DNA from: Buxus sempervirens | Taxonomy: Eukaryota; Streptophyta; Magnoliopsida; Buxales; Buxaceae | DNA: 64,000 nucleotides | Direction: 5' to 3' | Assembly (NCBI GenBank): GCA_947561395.2 | Contig: OX387186.1 | Span: 3,564,835-3,628,834 of the forward strand | In this document: one piece after another, positions 10,916-22,499 of the stretch | Numbering within the stretch: the first letter of the stretch is position 1 | Layout: each line of letters starts with the position of its first letter | Notes under the pieces: model-generated | What the model saw: only the letters and a program-made list of their open reading frames with translations | Told to the model about the DNA's origin: nothing | Database searches by the model: none | Program-made: the position numbers and the translations under genes

Positions 10916-11640
10916 ACGGATGTTTTATCGTGTTTCTAATTCTTAGTCATGAATTGCTGATTCTCCTCCATTGGGTAGGGAATTAGGAAATGTTAAATAT
11001 AACTTAAAAGCTAATTCTACGGAATTGAGATATGATTTCATTTCTAATTTTAAAACGTCCAACCAATCAGAAGAATTGGAATTGTGTACCCAATTCCAAT
11101 TCTTGCCCCAAATTCCACCCACAATTCCGTGAACCAATCGGGGCCTTATTGTTCACAATTCACAAACATTCAAAATTATTACTGATGAGATCCTGTTGTT
11201 TTACATCATATTCACTTTAAAAAATTGACATTTCCCAATGGCATTGTAGATATATGGCACACCAGGGATGGCAGCTATTCAGTTTTGAGAAAAATCAAAA
11301 TTGAACTGATTAAATATACTCCAAACCAAAATCGAACCAAAACTGCCACTATTTTTTTATGTATAAACCAAGATTGAACTGAAACCAATGAATGCAAACC
11401 TAAAACTGTCTTAATAGGTTCATTTTGGTTCAGTTTGTTGTTCTTACTAAAAACCCGAACAATCCCTGGTTAGTGATCTAACTTAAACATATGTACATGT
11501 CTAATCGGTTTGGTTTGGTTCAGTTTGGCCTTAAGACTAAAATGAATTGGTTTCATACAGCATAAATCGAAACCGACCAAAACCATTAAGGACAACCCAA
11601 AACTGACCTTACTAGGTATGGTTTTTTTTGTGGTAAAAAC
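10916..11640. other. No gene; hAT-like 'ggtttggtt' repeat sequence
   Basis: The part from about 11260 contains repeated 'aaccaaaat' and 'ggtttggttcag' motifs on both strands, as in 7645-7857. The matching tail of this sequence reappears at 12030-12070 ('ttggtttagtatggtttattgg'). The L1 relic between them may therefore have inserted into this element. Confidence 0.4.
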
Positions 11641-12035
11641 CAACTATTTCTAGTGGCACTCCATCGGTGGGAGGAGGGTTGAGGGAGACCCTGACTTGTA
11701 GATTAATATAGTAAAAGCATTTACACCTAGCCAGGGGGGGACATAGAAAACCTTAACCCTCAAGGAGATGCTAAATACAATGTAAATCATGAATCTAAAA
11801 TCTGAAACTATAAAGACCTATTCTATCATGAAATAGAGAAACTTTAGCTTTTACAGGAAGCAGAGAAACTAAGTTAAAAATCCGAAACTGAGGGTGATAA
11901 CATCCTTCATTCGCAAGAGCATCAGCCACAGTATTAGCTTCACGGTAAATATGCTGAACACTTCTATTAAACTTTGATAATCTTGATAGAATTTCTTTCC
12001 ACCAAAAGGAGCACTTCCAAGGATGTTATTGGTTT
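11625..12035 (-). mobile_element. L1-type LINE 3' end with RNase H domain (relic)
   Basis: On the minus strand the segment reads as the C-terminal RNase H part of a plant L1 element, including 'QHIYREANTVADALANEG', the typical 'N.VADALA' signature. The T-run at 11621-11629 on the plus strand would be its poly(A) tail. Only the 3' end is present, as expected of a 5'-truncated LINE insertion. Confidence 0.65.
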
Positions 12036-12339
12036 AGTATGGTTTATTGGTTTTAACCAAACCTTTGCCATTCCTATGGCATATTGATTATTAAGCACAA
12101 ATAATTTCTCAGGAAATTACCTTTAGTGAAGACAAAGTTGTACTTGAGCACCTTTATAGTCACAGGCATGGCAGGATGAGTAAATGGATGATTGTAGGTG
12201 CATTTGTGCTAAATGCACCCAAAAAAAAAAGTAAAAAAAAAAAAGGGAAGGTGCCCTGTTGATTAATGATGCGAGTGTGGGGTACATCTAGAAAACATGT
12301 TCAAGATTTCAGCATTTTAACATGATGTGTTTTTAACAA
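12036..12339. other. No gene seen
   Basis: Short non-coding stretch with two A-runs (about 12220-12245). It may include the end of the interrupted hAT-like repeat. Confidence 0.4.
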
Positions 12340-12710
12340 GTTTGCAAAACTCCTAAGCAGGTTTTTTAGCATTACCCATCTATACATTCAATTTCTCCTA
12401 TTTTTCTTGCAATTAAATAAAGAAGAATTGGAAGATGATGATCATGATTCGTCTGCGGAGGCTATACAGCCATGGAGAATTGGCTATTGCCGAACGGAAA
12501 GGAAGCTAGCGGATATCTGCTACACTCAAAATCATGCACCAGTCTCTGTACCCGTGTTATCATTGGTCCGGCATCCTTTTTTTTTTCCTTACAAAAATCT
12601 TACCTTGAATGCACCGGCGTGATTACAGTAATTCCCGATGCAGACTATCTCCATCTGCTACAGACCGCCTCTCGCTATAAAACCAATCAAATTTCAGATT
12701 CAAAAAGCAA
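12340..12710 (+). promoter_or_regulatory. Promoter region of the SNM1B pseudogene (duplicated block B, copy 2)
   Basis: Paralogue of 2330-2705. TATAAAA at 12676-12682 and CCAATC just after it lie about 110 bp upstream of the expected start of the DNA-repair nuclease pseudogene. This spacing fits a core promoter with a short leader. Confidence 0.5.
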
Positions 12711-12789
12711 TTCCCCGCGGAAGATAAAATTTTCCTTTGTCCTTTCTAATTGCGCTTAAAAACTCCCAAAGGAGCCAGGCGAAGTGAAA

Positions 12790-13080
12790 ATTGAGAGAGG
12801 TTTGATATCAATGGATTGATGGAGGGAAGGGAGTCATGCTTATTTCTTGACTCATCTCCACGCAGACCACACCAATGGCCTGCTTCCATCTAGAACAAGG
12901 GCCCAATCTTCTGCTCTCCCATCACCGCTAAACTGTTCCATGTTAAATTCCCTGATTTCAATATTTCCTTCCTTAGGGTTTTAGAGATAAGTTCCTCGCA
13001 TTTGCTTTCTTTGGTCTCTCCTGCCACTGGTTTTGAAACTGTCGGTGAAGTCATGGCGATTGACGCTCACCATTGCCCTG
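12790..13080 (+). pseudogene. SNM1B: SNM1B pseudogene exon 1
   Basis: The first frame reads 'ERGLISMD', then TGA, then 'AYFLTHLHADHTNGL', which carries the metallo-beta-lactamase motif HxHxDH. Between 'NGL' and 'GPIFCSPITAKLF' one base is missing and a TAG stands where the family has Trp. The rest is clean and ends with 'MAIDAHHCPG', the second metal-binding His motif, at a GT donor (13081). The expected initiator is ATT at 12790-12792. The TGA fits a CGA to TGA change; the TAG fits TGG to TAG. Confidence 0.85.
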
Positions 13081-13939
13081 GTATGTTGCATTCACCTCTA
13101 AAATATTTTTTCCTTTGATATTCTGGTTTGGTTGCTATTAATTTACTTTCCTTTGAGATTATAGAATTATCGGCAACTTTAAATTATTCTTCTTTTTGTC
13201 GATTCACGATCTTCAAACCAAAACAAAGACGAGGCAGTTGCAACTAAGGATTTATATTTCTCGAACATAGTTCCAGGAAATGCTTGTTTTTATTGATAAA
13301 GATGATGAGATTAAAGAAAGCTCGTTTTGTAAGCCGAACTATTTGGAAGTGTGAAAATGGTACTTAGAGCCGAGGATACACATCTGAAAGAAATTTACAA
13401 CTTGGCCTCTATAGTTTAGTCCGTTTGACCTATTAATTTAATGGAAGAGACCAGAGCAGCCTCTCTTTCGGGTTCATTTCGTTTCTGTTCGTATATGTCG
13501 TTTTGGTATTGATAACATCTTATGTTAAGTTGTGAATTTTTGCTTCCATGATTGTGACATTTTCTCTTCGGATGTTTACTGAGCGTTGGAAACCTCACCT
13601 TGCTTGATACTTACATATTGAAGAGTGAGAAAAAAAAATTCTCTGACTTTTCTTGATACTCACCAAAAAATTCTCCATTTGAGTTTATTTGAATTCAAAG
13701 GACGGGCTCTATATTAGGTATTAGATTTCATTACTACACATAAAAAAAACCCATGTTGGAAAACACTAATTTTAGACAGTTCCAGATCGTTTAATTGCCA
13801 TTATGCTTCTTTTTCTTCTTTTTTTATTCTCTCAATTTCTTTTTTTGCTGGGCCTGGAAATCCTTGTGCTTACATTCTGATAGTTTCATCATCACCGCAC
13901 TAAACAGTTCACTGCTCCTGAATTTTGTTCTTTGGGCAG
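13081..13939 (+). other. SNM1B intron 1
   Basis: Begins with GTATG and ends with a pyrimidine-rich tract and GGCAG. No other feature seen. Confidence 0.6.
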
Positions 13940-14109
13940 GAGCAGTTATGAACTTGTTTCGTTGGGAAGCTGCCAGTGAAAGGGCACAGTTAGGAAAGAT
14001 CATGCTCCTACGTGCACTGAGGGGTGATAAAGTGGATGTCTTGTACTTAGATAACACCTACTGTAATCCATCCTATGCTTTTGCTCCCCGAGATGTTGTT
14101 TCTCAGCAG
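13940..14109 (+). pseudogene. SNM1B: SNM1B pseudogene exon 2
   Basis: The exon joins in phase to exon 1 (CCTG|GAGCA) and reads 'GAVMNLFRWEAASERAQLG' then 'VDVLYLDNTYCNPSYAF', ending at a GT donor. In the family about 13 residues, including the Asp of 'YTGDF', lie between 'LFR' and 'RWEA'. Here they are missing. Because that Asp is a metal ligand, the product would be inactive even if it were made. Confidence 0.85.
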
Positions 14110-14560
14110 GTTCACTTCCATTCATGTTTGTTGCTAAGGATCTGTTGTTTCCTTTAGTTATCGGTACAACTATTATGCCCTATTTAGACAGACCCTTTAG
14201 TTATTGACATACCTAATATGCATTATTTACTTTTGCAAGCTAGGGTGTATACCAATACCATTATCGACTTTACATAGGTCACAATAGCATAAAAGATATG
14301 ATGAACAGATTGAATAGCATATAACATAACTATGATAGAAATTGTTACATCACTTTTACTTTACTTTTGCAGTGGAATTAGCATTTCAGTGAAGCACTTC
14401 ATTTGGAATTGCTTGTTAAAACGTTTTCTAGACACCAAATATGTGGTTGAGTGCTTTTATGCTGTAGATGCAATGTCAAATACACTCCAAATTAAAGTTT
14501 GAAGGTAAATGGATAATGGATGTTCATGAATAAGTAGTTCAAAATTTAGCCAAGGGCTAT
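14110..14560. other. Start of SNM1B intron 2, no other feature seen
   Basis: AT-rich intron sequence following the GT donor at 14110. I see no gene or complete element. Confidence 0.5.
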
Positions 14561-15014
14561 TTTGTCTTCAACATGGAGATGTCAAAAGTTGGCAGTCGTA
14601 ATGAAGAGAATGAGACTTAAGATAATGTGTTTACATGAAATTTAATGGAAGAAAGATAATGAAAATTGGTTTTATGAGTATAAACTTTCGTAGGTAGAAA
14701 GATGCAGGAATAAGGTTGGACAAGGAGACAAAGGATCACATTATAGGCATTAGAAGAATTAGCAATAAGTTAATGATAAATGAATTAATCTTAGAACAAG
14801 AGATTTTTAACATTATTAGTGCCTATGCTCTCTAATTGATAGCAAAAGAAAGCATTAAAAACAATTTTGAGAAGAATTAATGAATTAATTCAAGGAATTT
14901 GATACATATGGTACATCTACATATAGGAATTTAAATGGTCATACTGGAGAAGTGGCTACAGATGATGATAAAAAACATGGAGGATGAGGTTTTGGATGTA
15001 GAAATGAGGTAGGG
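14560..15014 (+). mobile_element. RTE-type LINE endonuclease relic
   Basis: Broken frames resemble the endonuclease domain of RTE LINEs: 'VLEQEIFNIISAYAL' at about 14796-14840, then 'DFNGHTGEVATDDD' and 'HGG.GFGCRNEVGEA' up to 15012. No intact frame remains. Its right edge is the point at which duplicated block C begins. Confidence 0.6.
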
Positions 15015-15880
15015 GAAGCAACTCTCAAGTTCATTGTGTTTTCTGACCTTGAATTTGTAAATTTTATTTTAAAAGAAAATTGCATACTCTTATCACATTT
15101 GAGAGTGAGTGAATTGGAGCCAAATTGAACTTTCCCTTTCTAGGAGGAATGAATTAGCAACCTGAAAAGTTTTCGTAGTCATTTTAGGAGAAAGTCTAGG
15201 TTCATAACATAAGTTGATGTTGGTCAACACTTGTAGTGCAAAAAAAAGGAGGGAAACCATTTTTAAAGGGCCAAAAAAAAAGGATGTGGAACCTAAAGGA
15301 TAAAGCCTGGTATTTTCTGATAAAAATTGATTAAAGTGAGAATATGAGATTGAAAAGCATAGTTTTCACAAATGTGGGATGAAATGAATAATTGCATTGA
15401 AGAGTGGAAAAATATTTTTTAAAGACTCTAGCGTTATTATGTGAACCTGGTAGTTTTTAAATGACTTCAGGTTGACGTGACATGGGTTGCTAGCATCCCT
15501 TACTGAAACCAGTTTAGAACCTTGCAGGTTGGCATGTTTTATGTTATCAACCTGCCTGAATCTGTCCTTGTTTGTGTGGATTCAGCTTGGATCATCCTAG
15601 CACATTGATATGTGGCCTAACTTGATTATGACCCAACTTGAATGTATTTCGTTGCCACATCTTCAAAAGGATATTAAAGATAAAAGCGCTAAGTTTCAAA
15701 AAGAAATATGAAGTTTCCAAATTTTGAAACTACAAAAAATAGTAACCAAGAAGATAATAAATGATGCCAAAAAGGTACACATGTAATAACTAAAATACTT
15801 CAAGCTTATGGCATATGAAAAATACTTGGAGGCAAAGGTCTCAAGCTTATGCATTATAGGCATATCTAGTGATGATCAAC
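15014..15880 (+). repeat. Duplicated block C, copy 2 (inside SNM1B intron 2)
   Basis: Paralogue of 2700-3460 with few changes plus about 90 extra bases near 15175-15260. Homology ends at 'catatctagtgatg'. Confidence 0.8.
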
Positions 15881-16810
15881 AAAGGTATGGCTCAAGCAAT
15901 TTGTAGTTCGGACCTAAATATGCAACTGTTGATTCTAGTTGAATCTTACTGGTGCCAGATTTTTCCTATGAATTGCACCTTTATATATAAGTTCTCTTGG
16001 TAATGTACTACATGGAACTAATATTTTATATATTTAACCAGGAACAATATTAGTGAAAATGGCAGAATTAGTCGTTTAAACTCTATTTAGTTGACAATTT
16101 TGATTGATAATGTTCACTATATGTTCATTGGAAACAATATTGGTAGATGATTACTTTTTTATCTGAATGGCAGGTGGCGTTTGTCATTATCAAAGATGGA
16201 GACGCATTGGAATATAACTTTATTATGGAGTTGGACGATGTTTATAGATGGAGAATCGAGCTTGATATGGAATTCATCAACTGCGCAACTACTGGAATTA
16301 GTGTGGTTTACCGTGATTTATGGAAGATCATTATGTCTATGGTGATATAAGCTTTTGATTACAATTTTAAAAAGTCTTTGTAATTGGTCTCTATGCTGTT
16401 CATCGAGATAACATTGTTGTTATGTATAATGTATAAAGCTTTATTAGATGATAGGCATAATGATGTGTTGATGTGTGGGTTAAAGTTTCAAATATTAATG
16501 CTTCAGTCTCTGAGGCCCTGCCCATTTTAAGTTTAAATCTCTAAGAACATTGCATAGTAATTCTCAGGCGTTACGTATGATTGAGTGACGGCATTGCTTT
16601 GAAATCTAAATAAAGAGAACAATATTCCTATTTTTTTAGATGTGTTTCTGGGGGATGCATTTAAGCACAAAGCTATCTTCCCTTGGGTATATAATGCATC
16701 AAAAAGTTGATGCTATTGGTTTTTTTCCCAACTCTAATGACCATTTTGGGGTTAAACAAGTATTGAATCATATATGTGATGCCCATGCATCGCACGGGCG
16801 TGCACGCTAG
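15880..16810 (+). mobile_element. Candidate Helitron 3' end; 5' limit uncertain
   Basis: The right edge has the hallmarks of a plant Helitron terminus. A hairpin with stems 16781-16788 and 16792-16799 (one mismatch, GC-rich, 3-nt loop) is followed 8 nt later by CTAG (16807-16810) and then T. The left limit is placed at the break in homology between the two block C copies. That copy reads 'gatga|tc', compatible with A|TC, but I have no clean empty site. The open frame 16147-16350 inside it has no family I recognise. Confidence 0.45.
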
Positions 16811-16835
16811 TAAATTCTTTAAGGTTGACGGGGTC

Positions 16836-17260
16836 AGAAGAATCGCGAGTCGTGTATGAGGACCACCAGACCAGATACAGTTTCTCTTAAGACTTCTTGG
16901 ATTGATGTGAGAGCGATTGGAAACTCCGGTCCCATTCGTTACCGTGAAAAGCGGGATGTTTAGGTCGTATGGATGTTCTAACACGTAAATGGTTTTCTTT
17001 TGCCTCATTTCTCTCTGATTATCTGTTTTCACAGAGTCTTGAGACTTGCATCCCAACAGTATAGCTCTGGACCCTTCAATTGAAGAGGCATCTCATCTTT
17101 AATGTCAAGATTAGAGATAATAACAATGGCAGAAATAAAATTGACATCAGATGCGTTTGTGCGGCTCTCTGTGTCAAGTGTTTAATGATGTTGGCGATCA
17201 GGTGGGTGGCGTTTTCAAGCTCCAGTTGTCGCCTGCATCATTGATTGGTTCAGGTCTTTC
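16836..17260 (+). repeat. Duplicated block D, copy 2: orphan receptor-kinase upstream fragment
   Basis: Paralogue of 4255-4690, the distal upstream region of SRLK1. It stops before any kinase coding sequence. I infer that SRLK2 once lay directly downstream and that the intervening DNA was lost or displaced when the 12.8 kb mobile block arrived. Confidence 0.7.
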
Positions 17261-17639
17261 GTTCAATTCCATTTTCTTTCGTTCATTTCCTCTACGGCGA
17301 GAGCTTTTATGGCGAAGTTTAATGCGTCAAACTCCTCTTGACGCATGGACACGATGGTCCCGTGAGCGCCACGGCTAACACTCAGCCCCTTAATCTTTTA
17401 CCCAGCCGGAAGACCAGCCGGCTCAATTCCCCAGCCCGGGTGGTTTAAGTCCCTATTATTTTGAAATTTAAATTTCAAAACCAGAAAAAGAGGAACCCTT
17501 AGAAAAAGCCATCCTTCATTCTTCACGAGAAACCTTTCTTCGTCTCAGACTCTCAGCGAACATCAAGAAGAAGAGGAAGAAGACAACCCAAGCTGAAGAC
17601 CAGCTCTAACATCTCACCACCTGGTTCTTCTATCAATAC
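17261..17639. other. No gene recognised; GC-richer junction sequence
   Basis: Contains 'cagccggaagaccagccggc' and an AAATTTAAATTT palindrome near 17464-17478. No coding similarity seen. Confidence 0.4.
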
Positions 17640-18307
17640 TTGATTGATTCCCAATAGCTCTCAACAAGTTCAATAAACTTGCTAACCAGATAACCACCGT
17701 TTGCAGTTTCTCAAACATGCTTCAACAAAACATCTACAATAACAAAGCTATGAATTATTCAATTTACTAAATAATACGATTAGTCAAAGCCAAAGGCAAT
17801 ATCTGATGATCAATCACGCCGCTACCAACGAACTCAAACTGATCTACCGTTGAAATTACTACCGATTTGGCCATTAAAGATCTAATAAAATGTGCCATCG
17901 CATTTTGCAATGTGGATTCAAGAACAAATAAAACAAGATGAAAGAGGAAAAAAGGAGTGGGGATTGAATTAACTTACCAGGATTTGCAAAAAGCAGAGTA
18001 GAAGAAGGGTTCAAATGTATTCTGCAAGAACAAAATATCTCCTTCTGGGAAAACTTCAGCCCCTAAAATCAAGTCTGCTGCAAATCCACCATGAAGCAAC
18101 TATTCTTAGCCAAATGTCTTCTGCAAAAAATGCTTGAAGCAACAGAAAACGAAGGGGCGCGAAATCATTTGGCAAGCATGGCGCCATTGCTGAAACGAAT
18201 AGATGAACCTGGGCTGAGGAACTGAACCGGCTGGTTTTCCGGGGCGGGTGAAAGAATGAGGGGCTGAGCTTTAGTTGTCTCACGTGCCGCTCACAAGACG
18301 ACATATT
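17640..18307 (-). repeat. Duplicated block F, copy 1 (paralogue at 60975-61615)
   Basis: About 640 bp are shared in the same orientation with 60975-61615. On the minus strand both copies keep an open frame of at least 75 codons (18056-18280 here, 61369-61596 there) and a good donor site (TGGTAAGTTAATTC). They may be the 5' exon of an unrecognised gene or the end of a transposon. I cannot identify the protein. In copy 2 the block sits within the SRLK3 promoter. Confidence 0.7.
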
Positions 18308-18880
18308 TCGCGCGCGGATCCTCTGTGAAGCGCATCGCCTGTGAAGCAAAGGCATCCTCTGTGAAGCGCAATCCAACGGACCAGAATAAGCGAAGGTTAT
18401 AATAGTAATTTTGATCCAAACGCTTAAAAAACTATTAAAACTCTCCTCGGCTCTCTCCTCGGCAAGACGAAAACGCGCGAAACATTTATATTATTTAACT
18501 TATAATCTTGTCTACGTCCGAACTTTCTCTGTTCTTACTCAGACATTTCTGTGTTTACTCCGACATTGGCGGGAAAGGTGCTGTCTTTACTCTCACTTCG
18601 AAGAAAAGGAAGGCAGCTACCACAGTTCCACTTCCAAGTGTTAAAGAAGAAGGGACCACCACTCACTCCACCATTATGGGTTTCTATTTAAGACTCCAAC
18701 AACCAATGTAAACCAGGTACATAAACAGATTTTTGGCCTTTTCCATTAATGTCAACCCCCGAAGATGGTGGAACCTTAAATAAATTGAAATGATGGTCGG
18801 GCGAACAATGCCGCGCCGCCACACATCGACAGGGTACGCCCAGAAATAAACAGCTGTCAAATAAGCCATTACCACCCCCG
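18308..18880. other. Left part of the mobile block; short tandem repeat
   Basis: Starts exactly where homology to the SRLK3 upstream region stops. Near 18318-18370 the word 'cctctgtgaagcgca' recurs as an imperfect tandem repeat. No gene seen. Confidence 0.4.
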
Positions 18881-19040
18881 AACAAGCCTTAGGTACCCAC
18901 CGAAAAAATGTGAGGTTCACCACAATTAAGCCTAGGTACACACCATAAGAACCTGTAGGTACCCACCAAAAAACCGCCAATAATGCCCTAGGTACCCCCA
19001 ATTAAGCCAAAATAAGGCATAGGTACCCAAGAAATTGTCG
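18880..19040. repeat. Cluster of 'taggtaccc' motifs (left flank of FAR1-related gene A)
   Basis: At least six copies of TAGGTACCC or near variants lie within 160 bp. Similar clusters occur at 22720-22790, 25255-25395 and throughout 25500-30560. GGTACC is self-complementary, so both strands carry the motif. I treat these as internal repeats of one element family. Confidence 0.6.
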
Positions 19041-19059
19041 TAGGTATCCCAAATCGTCT

Positions 19060-19245
19060 GGCACCGATTAATCCTGGGATTTAATCGTGATGAAACAGAG
19101 ACTTCATGTTCTCTGGAGAGTTAATCGGGACAGTCGCGATTAATCTTGAGATTAATCGCGAGACCTAATCTTGACTGGGCGATTAGTCGTGGATGCTAAT
19201 CGCGGATCTCACGATTAATCTCTGGGCTAATCGCGCGGACATGTT
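19060..19245. repeat. 'ATTAATCG' motif array upstream of FAR1-related gene A
   Basis: Nine or so variants of (G)ATTAATCGCG/CGCGATTAATC are packed in 185 bp, on both strands, about 320 bp before the FAR1-related start codon. A second array lies at 24672-24920 upstream of the convergent gene of the same unit, and two more copies lie in the palindrome arms at 49372-49415 and 51407-51450. Confidence 0.65.
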
Positions 19246-19559
19246 TTGTCTTTTTTTTGACTTTATTTGTTGCCAGTATATTCTATCTTATTTTAACCAA
19301 ACCTATGGGAATGAAGAAGGTCCAAAACTTATGTACCACCTTCGTACCCTTGGCGTACCGTAAAAATAATTCGTAGGTACCATGTGTGTAGGTACTAAGA
19401 AATTATTCCGACGTACTCAAGTTTTGTAATAAGCCGTCAAAATACACCAACTTGGCACATGGTTGAAGAGAATGGTTACCCTGTGATGTTCATGGGTACT
19501 ATATATTGTTATTAGTATGATATTCTAAGTGGAATATCTGTTTTATGTTGTAGGGACAA

Positions 19560-22295
19560 ATGGAGCAAGTCATTTGTACAAGTGGAAGTGAGCAATTAAG
19601 TGGAGATGAGGTTAGTGATGATATAGCGGATATAAATACAGTGCCTAGAGTTGTAAGAGCACTAAGGTTCGATGACGGCGAAGGGCATACTCAAAATTTT
19701 AGGCCATCCGTGGGAATGGAGTTCCCATCTACCGATGAAGCGTATAGATTTTACAATGCTTATGCAGCACAGAAGGGCTTCAGTATTCGAAAGAGTACGA
19801 GCTGGAAAAGTCGGAAAGATGGTAAGGAGTTGTGTAGGAAGTTTTGTTGCTATAAAGAAGGGAAGAAGGGAATAGACAAACGGGATAAAGATGTGAAGAA
19901 CCCTAGAAAGGAAACACGTACGGGTTGTTTGGCACACATGAGTGTGAAAGCTCAAGACAATGGCATGTATTTTGTAGCGAGCTTTGAGGACGAGCATAAT
20001 CATGAGGTTGTTACCCCAAGTAAGGTCCACATGCTACCTTCACAGAGGAAAGTTACAGAGGCGCAATTAGCAGAAATTGTATTAGCAGAAAGCAGTGGCA
20101 TACGACCAAAGCATGCTTTTGAGTTCATGGGTAGAGAAGCCGGCGGAAGAGAGAATTTGGGCTTCCTACCTATTGACCATAAGAACCAGATTCGTGACAG
20201 ACGGAGAGCAATGAAAGTAGGAGACGGATCAAGGTTATTAATTTATTTTGAAGGACAACTGATTGACGATCCGTCTTTCTTTTATGCTGTACAAGTTGAT
20301 GAGAACAATGAAATAACAAACTTTTTCTGGGCTGATCGGAAGATGCAAGAAGACTACAATAATTTTGGAGATGTTGTTTGTTTTGATACAACTTATAGGA
20401 CAAACGAAGCTCAAAGGCCATTTGCACCATTGGTTGGAGTCAACCATCACAGACGAATGGTAGTGTTCGGAGCTGCAATGCTTTATGATGAGACGAAGGC
20501 ATCCTTTGTTTGGTTGTTTGAAACATTTATAAAGGCAATGAATGGGAAAGGGCCAGTTACCATCTTGACAGACCAAGATGCAGCTATGTCAGCTGCAATT
20601 GCTTTTGTTTTGCCGAACACGTATCATCGGTTATGTGTATGGCATTTGCACCAAAATTCATTGAAGCATCTCGGTCACATATTCCAAACGAGAACCTCCT
20701 TTTCATCTGATTTCAATCGGTGTATATATGATTACGAGGAAGAGGCTGAGTTCTTGGAAGCGTGGGATGCAATGATTCAAAAATACGATCTCCAAGACAA
20801 TGAGTGGCTGAAGGGCATATTTAAGATAAAGGAGAAATGGGCCCTTGTATATGGAAGAACTACATTTTGTGCTGACATGAAGAGCACCCAACTGAGTGAA
20901 AGCTTCAACAGCCGGTTAAAGAAATACACGAAGTACAACATGGACGTCTCGTGTTTTTTCCAGCATTTTGCAAGGCTTTTGGATGATATCCGTTACAAGG
21001 AACAGGAAGACAATTATAATATGAGCCAGCGTATTCCAAGAATGATGGTGGAAATCATCATATTAAAGCATGGAAGGGAGGTATACACACCGAAGCTGTT
21101 TGAGATTTTTCAATCGGAATATGCAAAAGCTCAGAATCTTGTTGTTAATGAGACTTCACATACTGAGACATCCAAAATCTATAAAGTTAGCTTATTTGAT
21201 AATCCTCGAGGGCATGTTGTTACAGTTAACACTGAGGATGATATGTTGAAATGCAGTTGCCGTAAGTTTGAATTTGTTGGGATTTTGTGTAGCCATGCAC
21301 TCAAAGTACTTGACATGCGAAATATTAAGAGGATCCCAAGTCAATACATATTAAAGCGGTGGACAAAGGATGCAAAGGGTTGCAGCCCAAGTTATAGTCG
21401 TATGTCAGATGAGGAAGTGGCAAAGCTGTCCTTGGTTAAACGGTACAGAGAACTTTGCCATAATGCCGTTAAATTATCAGCAATTGCTGCCGAAACTTTC
21501 GAGGCATATGAATGTGCTGCGAATGGGCTGGCCATTTTAATGACTGAAGTTGGAAATGTGCTGAAGAACAAGCCTCCGAGCACAGTGGATGTTAATGAAG
21601 TAGAGAATTTATCTGAAAATATCCAAATCACCGTTGCTGGACTGAAGAGGAAGCCGGGTCGAGGTCGTAGTGGACGTCGACCAAAACATTTTTCAGAAAG
21701 GGCTCCAAAGAGCAAGAGGAACCATGACAGACCAGCTCAAACGGCAAATACAATTCAGACTCAAACTCCACCACAAACACAATATGCAAGTCAAAGCTCT
21801 GGATGGAGTGAGACAATGGTATAATACTTACCTCATACTAATGTATTTGTTTTATCATATCATGATTATGGTTTTATGGGGGATTTCTTATTTTTTATGA
21901 ATTTTATGTATTCCATAGGCCTCTCATCAGTTTCGAACAGATGGAGTGGTGACGGGAATGCAATCGAGAACATATCCTATGGCTGAATATGCAATTTTGT
22001 CTCCATTCCAACAACCTGGTACTTACACACAGCTACTGCGGGTATATTTTCTAGAAGATCCTACTCTTCAATACTTTTTGAAGACTTTCAATGCTTTGCA
22101 ATGACATTCCATTAATGACAGGAATCAATGAGTCCAAACATATTCCAAGAATCCAACTCAAGCAATACTGTTGGCCAGAATCAATTTGGCTCCTGTTCAA
22201 GCTCTACTGTAGGGAGATCTCCAGGAGTTTATAGTCGAGATGGGAGCGTATATCATCAAGAAGGAGATTTAGATCATTTCCCTGGAGATTTGTGA
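19560..22295 (+). CDS. FAR1/FHY3-related (FRS) protein, Mutator-like transposase family; three coding exons
   Basis: Coding exons 19560-21818, 21919-22041 and 22122-22295 join in phase 0 at GT-AG introns and give 851 aa. If the first intron is retained, translation stops after 754 aa. Domains: FAR1 DNA-binding zinc domain (about 63-150, with 'FYNAYAAQKGF' and 'DEHNHE'), MULE transposase domain (about 270-370, with Asp276 in 'FDTTYRT' and Asp338 in 'LTDQD'), and SWIM zinc finger (Cys565, Cys567, Cys577, His579). The C-terminus is basic then Gln/Thr-rich. In plants the family includes both live Mutator-like transposases and domesticated transcription factors. Flanking motif arrays and the neighbouring transposon-type gene favour a mobile element here. 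Closest plant group is FRS5-like. An AG at 19551-19552 suggests a 5' untranslated exon upstream. No stop or frameshift is seen, so it may be active. Confidence 0.88.
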
Positions 22296-22499
22296 TTCTT
22301 TTGTATATTGGTACGACAAGAAAGGGGGAGTGAATTGTGTGTATTGAATGTGTTGACAGTGTTAGTCCTGTAATTATATTGTTCTTGTAGTGCAATGTAA
22401 GTGTTCATTTTTTCTAATTGTACAAGGATGTGTATGTACCAAATGTATACTTCCAGTGGAATGAGAATCGCAATTTTGAGTTAATTATTTAGTTCTGTT

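Noticed and set aside
16147..16350. A 67-codon frame as an extra SNM1B exon
   Set aside because: It follows an AG acceptor-like site but has no similarity to SNM1B. The true next exon is at 46417.
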